Positions 35,601 to 48,100 of a stretch of DNA of 64,000 bases are shown here, in pieces; the stretch's first letter is position 1, and every line of letters begins with the position of its first letter. Source of the DNA: Flabesymbios commensalis (taxonomy: Eukaryota > Annelida > Polychaeta > Terebellida > Flabelligeridae). Under the pieces are notes generated by a model that searched no databases, had not been told where the DNA came from, and worked only from the letters and a program-made list of their open reading frames with translations. Position numbers and translations under genes: made by a program. The stretch covers positions 24,743,623 through 24,807,622 of the forward strand of contig OZ024914.1 in assembly GCA_964017125.1 (NCBI GenBank). The letters run 5' to 3'.

Positions 35601-38600
35601 GACCCGGGTGGGCATTTCCAACACCAACCCTCCCCAATTAAGGGTACAAACAGAATCAGTTAAGTGTGTAAACATCGCCCGTTATTACCACTATGTACAC
35701 ACATGCCGTTATCATGTATTGCGTCATAGGTGTGAACGCGCGACATCAGTGACAAGGGTGTTTTAGACTGTCACATTGGCCTGGGTGGGTTGATTATTAT
35801 GTAACAATAGTTCAAAGAGGCAGATCAACTTCTGAATATAAGAAAGGCAACATGTCATACATGAAGGGCAACATGGCGCTCATGAAGGGCAACATGGCGC
35901 TCATGAAGGGCAAAATGGCACTCTCAAAAGGCAACATGGCGCTGCGCCATGTTAGAAATAGCTAGATGAAACACTGATGTCTTTATCAAACAAAAGTTTG
36001 GATGATATTCAATTTGTCTAATTTGGTGCTTTATGAATTGAACAAGTCATTTATAAAACATTTATAAAAAAAATTCCAATTCATATGAAGCCATAAATAA
36101 TGCAGATTGGTTTGATGTTTTTATGAAGACTATAACTTCTTTAGAAAGTGCTTTTACAAACTGTAACCAACAATACAATATTATAGATTCATGAAAGTCA
36201 TTTACCCAATGGGATCATTTTAATCCACAGACTTGTTAGAGATAAGAAATAAGACAGCAGCTGAGAATGCCGAGATGAAGCTGAAGGAGGAGGCGGAGGC
36301 GGCAGGTCTGCCAACTGATAATATACATGTGAAGCCTGGTGATGTAGACTGGCTTTATGGTCATGTCAAGCTAGAGAAACTGGATGAAATGCGCAACGAA
36401 AGTCAAGCAGCGGGGGATACTAACACTAGTATGGATAGTTCCCAGTCAGAATCTAGCCTCTACAATGAGCAGAAATGTGCTGATAACAGCTCAATCTCAC
36501 AACAGGTAATTCTATACCCTTAAAGTGCTGAAATACTTTTGCATAAACCATAGAGACCAAAGGCTTTTTCCATTGGAAATCATCATAAATGTAACGTAGG
36601 TATTCAAATGAATCAGAAAGAGCTAACTAATGAGCTATTAATGATTTCAAAATTGAAAAAACATCCAGCGTTGTAATGGTCAGGGGTTGACACCGATCCC
36701 GTCGTTAAGCACAACTGTTCCTTTGTGCTTAACGACGTTCAAAAGGACCTCTTGGTGATCTAACGATGATGATTTTATACAATTTTACAGAGGTCCCCCA
36801 TCGCAGATGAGCGAAATCTGAGTGGGTCACCCTCTATAAATGAAAATTATTATTATAATTTACCACCTTTAATTTACAAGGTATTGATAAGTTGTCTGTC
36901 TTTTAGGACTTAGAGGATATGCCTATAATCAGACCACAACAGTGTGAATCACAAGAAGATAGCGAGTCGTCCATCTTCTCCAAAGCCCCAGTCAGAGGAG
37001 AGACTGATAACAGATCTAATTTGGTGATGCTCTCTGGTTAGTTTTTTTTAGTCCCTATTAACAGACTCTGTATGCATGCACGATACAGAGTCTGTAAGCT
37101 TTGCCATTCGAAAAGCTTTGCTCCAAATTCTCTGTGCTCAACTGATCCATTGTGAAATGAATTTAGCTGTCCTTCTTTAATTTATATATTAATTGGTAAT
37201 ACATGTAGTTGATTTACATCTCTTTGGAATAATGCCTTGATGTGGTTGGTGGTTTAACTCGCATTTTTCATGACATGGTTGATCTCACTGGTCCTACTTA
37301 CATTGCATCCATTGTGCTAAAAATATGGGCGCCAATATAGTACATGTAATATAATCCAGGCGCATGCAGTCAGCCTAGTTTTAGATGAGCAGTGAATCAG
37401 TTCAAAATAAATTTTTTTAGCTTTAATCGAATAATGATATTTATAATCGATCATCATAATATAAAAAAGGTTTGAGCTTCTTTTTGGTATATCACATTTT
37501 ATATAATTTTGTATGTAATTTTGCTAAATCTAAATCTTTGAGCAGACCATAAAAATATACATATTTTCAGGTGATACAAGTGGAAAGACCTGTAAAGATG
37601 CTGCCCTGACAACGGAAATGCCAGGTATTTAGCAGAGTGACAAAATTAATGTTAATTATTTTGTAGAAGTGAAAACATTTGATAGGTCTACATATTATTA
37701 ACCCTATCCTCCCTATCCTGCTGAATTCTTTGTTGCTATTTTTCAGTCCTTTGAATACAATTTCCAGCTTTATATCTTCTTTTTGTTATTTGTTTTATTA
37801 GCTGAGGACTTTTGTCTAATTTTGTTTATCATTTCTGTTGAATTTTATGCAGTTCGAAGTTTGTTTGAAACTGTATATATACAGATATAGCAGGACAATA
37901 CCAATTTGCAAACATTTTTTATTAAACATGTTAAAGATAAAGCTTTAACAGTTTTTATTGATCTTTTTCATAGGCCTATTGTTCAATTATTTTTTTATAT
38001 ATTTTTTTAAATGCATTGTTAAGTAATTGGTTATTTTTGTGGTTATTAGACCTATTATCACTTGTATTTGAACTGTATTCGTCACTTTGGATATGAAAGG
38101 GTGTATCTGTCACTTTGTAAGTGGCTGATACACCCTTTCATATCCAAGAAAACGTATATATTGTGTGCACCAAAAAAACATCAGCCACAGTGGATTCGAA
38201 CCAAGTAGCTCAACCATGCTACCCATAATCTATTCGGGTGCCATGTTGTATTTCCCTGGAACATCAGTTATGTATATACCTAGACATAATCTTTTTTTTC
38301 AGATACTGATTCAATAGAGACTATTACGATCTCCAACAGAAAACCACTGGTAGCAGAGATTGAGGTATGTTTCTTTACTTTTTATACGGGTTAAAAATGT
38401 AATACATTTGAATAGCTCTGTCCCAGATTATGATTTGGACTTTTATACTGTTGGTATATTAAATTTCAAATAAGATTCTTCTGCCAACAATTGTTCCATA
38501 CACAATAACTCAGCAATATTTAGAAACTTAACTATAATCTACCAGTACAATTTCTTGTAAGTAAAAATGTGAATACAATATCAGAGAAATTATTTTTCAA

Positions 38601-39751
38601 GAGAAAAAAATATTTGTTCACATTTATTTTTAAATGATAGCGTTTTTAATACCAATTTTATTGTTTAATTTTGTGATCTGTTTTAATTTAGGACCTGCCC
38701 GACTTGGAAGATATGGACAGTTCTGAATTTCCTCCACCTTTATCGTCACAGGTAACAAAATAAAGTTTTATTTGAGGACAATTTTAATCTCACTATATGG
38801 TGGATTGAGATTTTCAGCTGACTACCAATTGGGCATACAGGGTGTCAGACTTCTCAATCCTTTTAAACCCTTTATTAAGTGCTAAGCATAACTACATTGT
38901 ATAGTCGTTTTTAATCTGTTGTGGGTCACAGTAGCGAGACACCACTCACGTGGTAAAAAATTCGAACAAGAGGACTTGCATGCTAATTTGTGTATAATTT
39001 TTTTGAAGACTTGCTCCGGGTTCTTTTCATTATGTATTCTGTAGTAGGTGTCTGCATTTATGTGTTCATTGGGAAGAAAAAATTATTAATACTAAAAATT
39101 TACTGAGCAATGACATTTTTTTGGCTGTTTTGATCTTAGGACTTTTGAATGTGATATCTCGGTACTGTTAGTTGAATCGCTCTTTCCCAATTCTGTATGT
39201 AAGCACTCCTCTGCCTCAAATAAAAAAAACCTTTTGGTTGCTGTTCTATAAATTAAAATAAAATGGATCTTATTTTTATTTTTTGGGATAGATCCGATTG
39301 GGTTTCTTTGTGCATCCAATATATCTTCTGACTTCTTCATTTCATATGTAGTTATAGGGCCTACAATATAAGATGTCTACAGTAACTTCAATGATTGCTA
39401 TGGATGCATATGTGGTGAGAACACATTTCTAGTTTCTACACACCTTTTGTCTGATTACTACAGGTAGCATATCAACCAAAGATAGAAGTTTTAGATGATT
39501 CTGAGGAGGAGGATTTTTCACTGGACGGCAATCAACAAGATGCCAACACAGAGGGGGTCGAGCTTGTGTTCACAAAGGAAGATGTTCCCGTGATCTCAGA
39601 TTCACATCCCATTACAGATTCAGAAACTTCAAAAGACACTGTACATATAACAGAGAGTGAAGAATCGCCAATAAAAACAACCACCTCAACAAATCCCACA
39701 GACTCACATACAAACTCTCAACAGCGAGAGGATCTTGAAGCCCTTGACTGA
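29623..39751 (+). CDS. DNAAF1: Dynein axonemal assembly factor 1 (LRRC50), 15 coding exons
   Basis: Exons: 29623-29809, 30469-30550, 31178-31269, 31719-31846, 32611-32704, 33250-33416, 33789-33863, 34429-34493, 34955-35040, 36231-36505, 36907-37036, 37571-37624, 38303-38364, 38692-38751, 39464-39751. All introns are GT-AG and every phase closes, giving 614 residues (human about 725). Residues ~1-90 are acidic and weakly conserved. '[10 protein letters not shown]' at ~91 starts the conserved part. SDS22-type leucine-rich repeats run from ~120 to ~275 ('LRCLYLH', '[11 protein letters not shown]', '[11 protein letters not shown]', '[11 protein letters not shown]'). The LRR cap '[18 protein letters not shown]' ends near 297. 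A charged coiled-coil-like part follows, then a disordered acidic tail with 'DLPDLED' and 'PKIEVLDD' blocks also found in vertebrates. The cytoplasmic protein acts with chaperones to preassemble outer and inner dynein arms for motile cilia. An acceptor-like site at 29566 suggests an upstream non-coding exon. The start at 29623 is the first in-frame ATG that joins the chain. Confidence 0.94.
30815..31055 (+). mobile_element. TTAA-type hairpin element, family A, copy in DNAAF1 intron
   Basis: Left end TTATCCCTTAGAACACTTGAG and right end TCTAAGGGTTAA. The hairpin at 30858-30901 has 14-bp perfect arms CACTTGAAGTTGTG / CACAACTTCAAGTG. The right two-thirds align with the copies at 40896-41133 and 48804-49035. 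Confidence 0.75.
32391..32407. repeat. Poly(G) run in a DNAAF1 intron
   Basis: About 17 consecutive G, followed by further G-rich sequence to 32422. It could form a G-quadruplex or be a sequencing problem spot. Confidence 0.85.
34010..34218. mobile_element. TTAA-type element, family B, in a DNAAF1 intron
   Basis: Ends are TTAACCCTTTCAGCG and GCGCTTTAAAGGTTAA. The interior 'aacttaggtattcaaatgaa' and 'agagctaac' match the 46127-46374 copy. A partial relative lies near 36595-36680. Confidence 0.75.
35173..35437 (-). mobile_element. TTAA-type hairpin element, family A, inverted copy
   Basis: Opens TTAACCCTTAATTT and runs in the opposite sense to the 30.8-kb copy. Its reverse complement aligns with 43550-43781, including 'gttttattagc' and 'tttggtttcaaatta' blocks. 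The hairpin is at 35327-35390, from AATTTTCACCCACATGCAG to GGGTGAAAATT. Confidence 0.7.
35842..35950 (+). repeat. 21-bp minisatellite in a DNAAF1 intron
   Basis: About five copies of ATGAAGGGCAACATGGCGCTC with drift at both ends. The period is a multiple of three and one frame reads MKGNMAL repeatedly, but no splice sites connect it to the gene, so it is non-coding by default. Confidence 0.85.
36740..36862 (+). mobile_element. LINE/SINE 3'-tail-like fragment
   Basis: '...gggtcaccctctataaatgaaaattattattata' has the ending style (short conserved tail plus ATT repeats) also seen at 57595-57655. The upstream part is not assignable to a family. Confidence 0.4.
38087..38147. repeat. Hairpin with 21-bp perfect arms in a DNAAF1 intron
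   Basis: The arms 38087-38107 and 38127-38147 (ttggatatgaaagggtgtatc and its exact complement) are separated by 19 bases. Just to the right, 38185-38240 on the minus strand has a B-box-like 'ggttcgaatcc', so the hairpin may be part of a tRNA-derived repeat. Confidence 0.8.
38185..38245 (-). mobile_element. tRNA-like fragment, probably SINE-derived
   Basis: On the minus strand 'tagcatggttgagc' (A-box-like) is followed by 'ggttcgaatccactgtgg' (B-box). There is no paired acceptor stem, so it is not a tRNA gene. Confidence 0.35.
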
Positions 39752-40240
39752 TGTATGTTCAGTTAGTCTCGCGATGTGAAAACTATGTGTTCTCTTTTAT
39801 ACAACTGAATGACATGTGCTGTTTAGTTATTGTTGTAATATTTATTATTACTGTAAGTTATTTTGAAGAAACGTTGTTGACATAGATATGGTCTATTTAT
39901 ATATATATATATATATCAGTACATATAATTGTGTATGACACATATATGTACATTAAATAATTGTGATATAAATTTGTTAATATTTTATTGTCAATTGAGA
40001 AAATAATTTCTATGATTAGTGATTTTGTATTTGATATCTAGTAATGCTCAGTATTACTTTTGACTACGCACATTTCCTAGATTAATATGTCACACCAATT
40101 TGTCCTTAATTTAATTACGACTAGTCCAAACAGAAAGCATAAAAATCCAATATTTTAAAGAATTTTGTAATTAAAAATAGAATGGTTAGTATAGGAACAT
40201 TTCAAATATTGAGGACATAAGTGCAAAAAAACTACAATTT

Positions 40241-40448
40241 AATAAATTCTTGCATGGTGTATACAGGATTTTTACAGCAATTTTCATGGGAAGTAATTCC
40301 ACTTAAAAGATTTAGCTGAAGTTATTCACATACTGGAGATCAAAAATATATACCAGCTGAAAATAGATAAATGGTTGGTGATATTGTACCATAGCATTAA
40401 GCCAAAAACATGATATTGTACATGTAATATTTTTACACGCTCAATAAA
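40241..40448 (+). terminator. Candidate poly(A) signals for DNAAF1
   Basis: AATAAA occurs at 40241-40246 and 40443-40448, about 0.5 and 0.7 kb after the DNAAF1 stop. No cleavage-site evidence is available, and the region is AT-rich, so chance occurrence is possible. Confidence 0.35.
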
Positions 40449-40895
40449 TTGTCCATTTCTAAAATGTTACTTTCTAGTTATTGCTATACTGCTATACTAT
40501 ACACTTGTTCAATCCATATCTAATCATATGGTACTTCATAGGCCAAAATGATATGCAGTGGACATATTCCCAGTGAACACAAAACGTTTGCACAACTTTT
40601 ATATAACGTCTCTGGTCCAACATTGTATAAATGTCATACAAATGTTTTGTGTTACTGGGTTAGATGGCTAGTGGAAGGATAATGTTTATAAATGTATTGG
40701 GTCTCGTTGTTTTGGGTAGTCACATGTGTGTAAAACCATTACAATTTCTGGCATTTGTTGTTCCACGTGAATATAATTTCCTGATATTGTATGTGGAACG
40801 AGTAATGTGGCCAAGTAAACTGAAAAAAATCTACCCTATACTAAAAAGTTGTCTCAAAATCGCAACCTGAAAATTACTCGTAATTATGTAAGATT

Positions 40896-41133
40896 TTAAC
40901 CCATGGATCACTGAGCTAAGAAATTTTATTTTTCAGCAACTTGCAGTTGTGTCTCACTCCCGCGATCCACAACTTCAAGTGACTAAAAAATTGTGTTATT
41001 TGTGAAATTTAGGTCCCAGCATGTATCCGTGTTTTAAGATTGAAAGCATATTTTATTTTTAACAACTGGAATACAGGTGCTAATAAAAACGACGAATGTC
41101 TACTGTAGTCGACATCAGTGTTCAAAGGGTTAA
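40896..41133 (+). mobile_element. TTAA-type hairpin element, family A
   Basis: Bounded by TTAACCCATGGATCACTGAG and CAAAGGGTTAA. The hairpin at 40928-40989 has arms around ACTTGCAGTTGTG / CACAACTTCAAGT. This is the cleanest intergenic copy: its interior matches the 30815-31055 copy through 'aggtgctaataaaaac' and 'gtagtcgacatcagtgtt'. Confidence 0.82.
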
Positions 41134-41139
41134 TCAAAA

Positions 41140-41640
41140 CCTTTACTAGTCTGGCAATTGTAAGGCCTCCTTCTCCTTCAAAAACATTGTTTGAATGACA
41201 AATAAAATGTTGAAATGCTCATTGACGTGATAAGGTCGGTCTCCTCTGCATGGCTCTTGACATTTCCATCATTATCACCCTGCCCGGTCGTTTATAATCT
41301 GTCCCGGCAGGTGTAGTACACTTCAGTCAATACGTTTCCGAAATACTGAAAAGTACGCTGCTGCCGTCATACAGTTTACGAAACTAAATAAAAAAACTGA
41401 TGTGCAAGAAGAATGTAAGCCTCCTAACACCCTGTACTCTGACTTCCTGTCACCTGGAGATGTGAATTGCTGGTGTAATTCCTACCCGAGGGTGAATAAA
41501 ATGTCCTGATATTTAAATTCCCAGAGTATATTATTATCACTTGATAGGGCGCTACTTGTAGAATATTCCTACTTTATGTGGACCTAAAATGTGTCTATCA
41601 TATCTTCTTCTGCAGTTGAACAGTCAACCAGATTGTCAAT
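41140..41640. other. Intergenic, no gene recognised
   Basis: Space between the two convergent genes. No frame, RNA gene or repeat could be assigned. Confidence 0.4.
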
Positions 41641-41689
41641 GACACAGAAGCTCATCCTTAATTATGGCATAATGATAAGGTAATTGCGA

Positions 41690-42150
41690 ATGAAAATTTC
41701 TGAAATCCGTGAGGCAGTTCTATGCACAGGAAGGAGCTCTTTCAAAAAACCCAAACAAAATTCAAATCGGTAAAGAATTCGGGGAGCAGAAGCATTACTT
41801 GTGAATAGTCCTAATTAGTTCTTAATAGGAAAATATTTTTTTTGAAATCTGTAAGGAATTTCTATGCACAAGTACGAGCCTTTTCAAACAAACCAAACAA
41901 AATTGAAATCGGATAAGAATTGAGGGACATGAGGGAGGAGAAGCATTTTTTGTGAATTGTGGACAGAGTGCCCTACTTAAGTCATAATTAGGTCATAAGT
42001 TAATTATTCATTAAAATTTCTGAAATCTGTGAAGAAATTTAATGCACAGGCACGAGCTCTTTCAAACAAACCAAACAAAATTGCAATCGGATAAGAATTG
42101 AGGGAGACACATTTCTTGTGAATTTTGGACAGACGACGAACGACAGACGA
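41690..42150. repeat. ~150-bp direct repeat, 3 diverged copies
   Basis: Copies near 41695, 41848 and 42010 share 'atttctgaaatc(t/c)gtgag', 'atgcaca(g/a)g', 'cgagctctttcaaa', 'caaaccaaacaaaatt' and 'atcgg(a)taagaatt'. The last is followed by 'ttttggacagacgacgaacg'. Such blocks usually come from retroposed tails, but the family is not recognised. Confidence 0.75.
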
Positions 42151-42364
42151 TGGCATAACCTCAGCTGCGGATGAGCTAAAAATAGGGTTACAAATAAAAT
42201 GCAATAATGCAGTGCAGTGGGTTAAAAACCTCAGTCTATAGCTTAATGAGGCAGCGGCGGAAGGTGGGTTGATTCGGGGCAGAAACAAACTCTAATGGGA
42301 TGATGTTAGCAAAAAAACAAGACAATTCATAGGCATTATTTGAAGGGCTGAGAGGAATATACGA

Positions 42365-42450
42365 ATATACCCCCACGGGTTGAACCCACGTGGCTTACTT
42401 GTGGACAAGAGGCTCTTGTACGCGAGCTGCTCAACTTGTTCAATTTGTTG
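42365..42450 (-). other. tRNA-like sequence, not a functional tRNA
   Basis: On the minus strand 'gagcagctcgcg' and 'gtgggttcaacccg' mimic A and B boxes at plausible spacing. An acceptor stem cannot be folded from the flanks. It is likely SINE-derived. Confidence 0.3.
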
Positions 42451-43549
42451 TGTGTGTGTCGAGCATAATAGTCCTAGCGCTGTTGTAGACTACACATAGG
42501 ATTCTGGCTGCGCTGGCTGACGATCTTCATTATTATATTCTAGGATTGAGATTCATTAATTTCAAAATTCTAAATTGTTTTCACTGTGTACAATATGCTA
42601 TTACAGGGGCACGGGTGTTCAATGTGGGCTGACACCTGCATGACTAGCGGCACACCAACAAGAAGAGTGAACACACAGTGGTTAGTTTCTGCATAGACAC
42701 GTAGGCCGAGGCTATGTTGTAATTGTAGACAAAGAATACATATGTTTTAAAGATTCGTTGCCATGGTGGAAAAGTGATAATAACAGTAAAACACGATTTT
42801 TTTCGTGCGATAGGCTTTTTTATTGGCCTTTCCGAGATGCCAGTATTCCTTGGCTCCGCCTCGTGCTGCTGGCATCTGTGTCAGGCCAATAGAAAAAGGC
42901 TATTGCCCTTAAAAATATTTATTCGAATAATTTTGTTTAAAATATGGGATCAAGTCTAGTTAAGTATTCTACCCTAGTCCAATCAAACATGGCTCAGACC
43001 ACAAGGAATTCAGCGGAGAGATATGAGCTACAGCTACATTGCATTATGCATATGAAACAAACAAAATATGGTTCTGTCGTTATGATGTTTATTTGTTTCA
43101 GTTAGAAATATGATATTGGGACTATTCTCATGTTGCGTGTAGTTAAAATACATTACCTAATAGAAGGTTAACTACATTAGTCGAGCCCCATTGAGACTAG
43201 ACAACCAAAATATCAGTAATATTTGACATTTTATGATACAAGTATATTACAATAGATAACTGACTAGATATTCTTTTCATGCAATATACATGATATAAGT
43301 ATACATAGAGTACATACACTTAAAGTGGGATGGAAATATTTCACAAAATAAATTTGTTAATGGACAAGGTAGGCCTACATCCATTTGTCATTTTAACGGT
43401 ACCCAACAAATTAAATCAACCTGCATTAAAATACATTACATAAGGCCAACCCATCGAAAATGTGATTTAGAAAGTAATTATATCAAAATAATAAAAGTCT
43501 AAATTTAAAAGGTAATCATCCGGTGGAAATAAAGCGTTAGTTGAACTCT

Positions 43550-43781
43550 TTATCCTGCTAAATTGGATAATTTAAATTTTCACCCACTTGGAAGTTGTGT
43601 ATCGCTACAGCGACCCACACCTTTAAGTGTCTGAAAATTACTCATATTTGTTTAATTTGACACCAAGCATTTGCAAATCTTCACGTTTAAACACTCATTT
43701 CATTCCCAATAACTGCGATTTAATCAGCTAATAAAACTGATTAAAAACGGCTATTGTCGTGATCAGTAGGCAAAGGGTTAA
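43550..43781 (+). mobile_element. TTAA-type hairpin element, family A
   Basis: The right end is GCAAAGGGTTAA; the left end (TTATCCTGCTAAATTGG) is diverged. The hairpin at 43575-43639 runs from AAATTTTCACCCACTTG to AAGTGTCTGAAAATT. Confidence 0.7.
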
Positions 43782-45175
43782 GTAGGCTTCTATATCAAAT
43801 GGGAAATTCATATTAGTAATGAACTCACTTGGAAGAAATGGAATGTTCAGGTCTATCAAACATACATGATTTTCCTTTAACTCGCTATGTATGGGGAATT
43901 AATATTACTCGTTAATGGAATGTTTATTCAGAACAATATCACCATACATGAACCTATTTAATGCTCTTTTAAAACTTTAGTAAAACAAATTAAAAACAAA
44001 AATTATAGTCGCCGTCACATTAACTTGTAGTGCATGTTTTTCATTGATTACTCCGTCAATTGGTAACTTTAAAACTTTCTATATGATGTAGTTAATTACG
44101 CCATTCATCTGTAAACTCGTTAACTTCAACTCTGTTTTAAGCCTTCATTACATGTTATTACAACTATGGAAATATTTACTACATTTTGCGAAATTTGCAG
44201 GGTAACTGGTAGGACAACGTGATTGTGAAATTTTATGAAAATGGAAAAAAATATTATTGGCTTACTATAATATATTTGTACCTATTGTAAATGCACCAAA
44301 GCTCCCAAAATTGGTTCACAATTTATGTCACTGATCATAAATGATTTGATGGATGAGAGATTGTGCATTACAAAGAACATACCAACATAGTGCATAGGCC
44401 TACATATATATATCAAGTGGACTACTTAACATTATGATCAGAAGCTATGCTCATTTACAATTCATGATCTATATAACGATTCGTGATAACAGATGGTCAT
44501 TAATCATCATAAGCATATACTATATCTACATAATACAATACTGTACATAATCTATATAACAGAGTATTGAACTACATTATAATACAATGACAGAAAACTG
44601 TAGCACATTTTCCCTCAGTACAGTAATATTTCAATCAGGCAATGATATTGTGTTCAAATTTCCACTTATTGACATTGTCAGTTTCAGATTAATAACCAAA
44701 AATAACAACAGACGGGTAATAGTAGCTGGGATGTTATTTAGGTGGGACAAGAATAACAGGGATAAATGTGACATAGAAGAGAATTGTAAGTTATTTGAAA
44801 TTATATATTCAAACCCTTCAAGCACCCATTTGACTTTTTTGCACTATGTATCATTATTTTAATCAAATTCAATCGATAGAAAATGTTCTATTCTGCTAAA
44901 ATAAGGAACCTAATTTTATATATTATATTTGAGTATTACACAAAATCCACTATTTTTTTCACTTTGTGGTGGGAATTCTAAGTGAATAAATATTTGAAGA
45001 AATAAATGGGTAGCTAAAGGGTTAATTGAATAGCTCGCACCTCACCAAACAGTTCAGTCAACTAATCAACTAAAAAAAAATATAATGATCTTGAAAGAGT
45101 TTTGGTGGTATGAATTGCACGTAGTGTTTTGGCATTTTTACAGCCATGTTCACTTGTCACACTATTTTTCCAGGC

Positions 45176-48100
45176 TCACCGAGCCTGTACTTCTACCATG
45201 TCAATGTTTAAGCTGTAATATACATATGGGTAATAATCTGCTTGACCAATATTCAGTCCTGGAATATCAACCATCTGTAAAAATAAAACAGTTGCATAAT
45301 TTGTAGTCAACGCAAAAAAAAGGATTACTGTAACCAACATAGCTTTTAAAGGGTTAAGAAAAGCAAATTAGAAAATAGCCTGTCACCATACATTGTGCAT
45401 AGCAAAAGGGGGAGAACATAAATAATACGACAAGAAGAACAAAATCTAGTGCTGCACAGAAGGAAGAGTCTATAAACATAGACATACACAGTCTATTACA
45501 TTGTGTATGATTCAAGATTTTATAAATGCCAGCATCAATTATCAATTTGTATGGATAAATCTATACGGAGGGGATTCAATATATCTGTAATTTAATATTA
45601 GGATTAGTGTCAAGCAGAGTGATGTAATAACCAGCTTCGAATAAAAAAAAACAGCCCTACATGTAAAAATTAGAAATGCTATCATTTATATTCAATGGTT
45701 TATATATATGAAATAAATTTGACAAATTACATGAATATTTTTTATGTAAAAAATCAGTTGAAAAACACTTGAAAGCATCAGAAAGAGTTAAAGTTGAGTT
45801 TATCACTCGTACTCACCTCACCACCTGATACAGTATGAGCTGAATTGTCTAGATGACTGTATAGTTGGTTAAGCATTTCCCGTAGACGACGTGATGTCTT
45901 CTTGCTGGCGGGTCTCATTAAAATGGCTTGAAAGTTCACAGGAAGTCCATATCTATGAGTGAAGTTAAATTTACAATCATTTTAATAACATTTACAATTT
46001 ACAAACACTAATTTGCATTTGAACAGCTGGCCCAGCAAACACGAGATGATGGTGGCTCATCGTCTACGACGCTGGCCCTACATCATCCCAACAATGGGTC
46101 AGCATCTCGTGTTTGCTGAGAAGCCTTTAACCCTTACAGCGCCGGGATCGACTTTAGTCATCAGAGTCTGACGTCTGTGGACGTCAGATTCTGACAACTA
46201 AAGTTAATCACCACACTGTAAGAGTAAACATATTTCTAATGGAAGTAGACCCATAACATAGGTATTCAAATGAATCAGAAAGAGCTAATGAAGACATTTA
46301 TGATCATTTCAAATTAAAAAAAAACATTTGACTGCGATTTTTTTTACAAATTAATTCAGCGCTTTAAGGGTTAAGGAGCCATGAATAATAATCAATGTTA
46401 TTACAACACAAAGTTTGCCAGGGGGTTGGCTTTGCGCCTATTGTATTTTTTTCTAATAAAATTTTAAAGAATGCTAATCTCATATGCTGATTATCTGTAT
46501 GCTGCTGATTGAGCTAACGAGCTATTGTATCATGTTCGCTTTTAAGTTTAAAAAGCTACATTTCAAATGTTCCACAGGTTATGTTAACTGGTTTGACTAA
46601 CCTTAGTACTGATTCCACAAATACACGTAGAGCCTTCACATGAATCCAAGCACTGAAAGCCTCACTGAAATTCACTTTTAGCCATCTCACCAGAGGTCCC
46701 TATAACATTCAAATGATTTAGGAAGTGACTAACCCGGTATATGTACACGAATGTAACTGACCATGTGTTCATTTGGATATGATCAGAAGCGGATCCAGAA
46801 TGGAGATAAGGCCAATTTAGTAGACAGTTAAAATAATTGGGGTGCAAGCCCCCCCCCCCCCCACTCCCCCTGGATCAGACATTGATGATTGAATATAATT
46901 AAACGAAATACACAGGGGTCAACACTAACTGTTTTGAGTTAGTAGTCCAAAGGGCCAGTAACTTCAGCTAATTAGTGCCCCTTAGCCGTATCTGATAGTC
47001 CTTACTGTACATTGTATCACCAAAACATTGCTATAACTGTAGGCCCATGATCCAGAAGTTACATCAAATTTTAATACTGAACCACTTTACTAACACTGAA
47101 CTACACAGGCTTATTTCAAAATTTTTACTTGTTTCAATAATTTAGTCATAAACAAAGGGGTATGAAAAATAAATAAAGCGGCGCACCTGGTATTTTTCAC
47201 TGGCCCCCCCAGGGCCAGTATCGCATGCGATTTACTGGCCCTTTTTGATTTTTACTGGCCCTAGGCCAACGGGCTAGTATTAAGTGTCAATCCCTGCGTT
47301 GATCCATCATAGGGAAAAACTTTGTTAAATAGTGAGAGATCAGTGTCCTACTATATATAATAGATTTTAGCAAAATACATACAAACTGTTTCTTCTTATC
47401 AGTTGCTAATTTGGTTAATTCATTTTTCCCGGCCAACAGTTCTTCTTCATTGTATGTGAAATCACGAGCAACAAATCTTTAAAACATAATAAACACATAT
47501 TTCAAAACATTGCTTAGATTTTTTTCAACATTCGTACCTATTTAGTATTTGAATATTGGCATAGAGAAGAAAAAAACATATAAATTAGTAGCTTGCTCTA
47601 AAACATGTGGAAAATGCCTTAACTCTTTCAATTAAGAATATAAAATATATAAAACCTTACTTATTTGTGCGGCAATGATGCTTATATTCTTCAATAACTT
47701 TCTTGAAAAGCGTGACACTGAACAATCCATGCTCATTATCTTCGAACAAAAGTCTGCAATAAAAAAAACAAATGCTATCATTATTAAAACTTCAATATGT
47801 TTAATCCTAGCATTATACAGTGATCTTAAGCTGAAATAAATTTTAAAAAACAATTTTGCAAAATTAATATTGAGACTAAAATTGAGAGATAAATGATACA
47901 CACATACTGGATGTTTTGTCTTTTCAACCCTCTAAAATTTGTCTCCAAATTAATTTTTAAATGCCAACCATTTTCAGTAGAAAAAATTCCACACCGAAAA
48001 AATGCCCTAGACAAACTTGCTTTCAAGGTACAATAACTTTTAAGTAAGCATTTGTTCACTCTTCCCCAAATTTAATCCCAACGTGAGAAATACAAGATAA

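Noticed and set aside
38185-38245. Possible tRNA gene on the minus strand in a DNAAF1 intron
   Set aside because: The B-box is good but the cloverleaf cannot be completed.
41690-42150. CRISPR-like array
   Set aside because: Only three long, diverged direct repeats without uniform spacers, in animal DNA.
42365-42450. Possible tRNA gene on the minus strand
   Set aside because: A and B box-like words exist, but no acceptor stem pairs; better explained as a SINE remnant.
45085-45306. Plus-strand 73-codon open frame
   Set aside because: It is the opposite strand of the last ATP6V1C exon and its 3' UTR.
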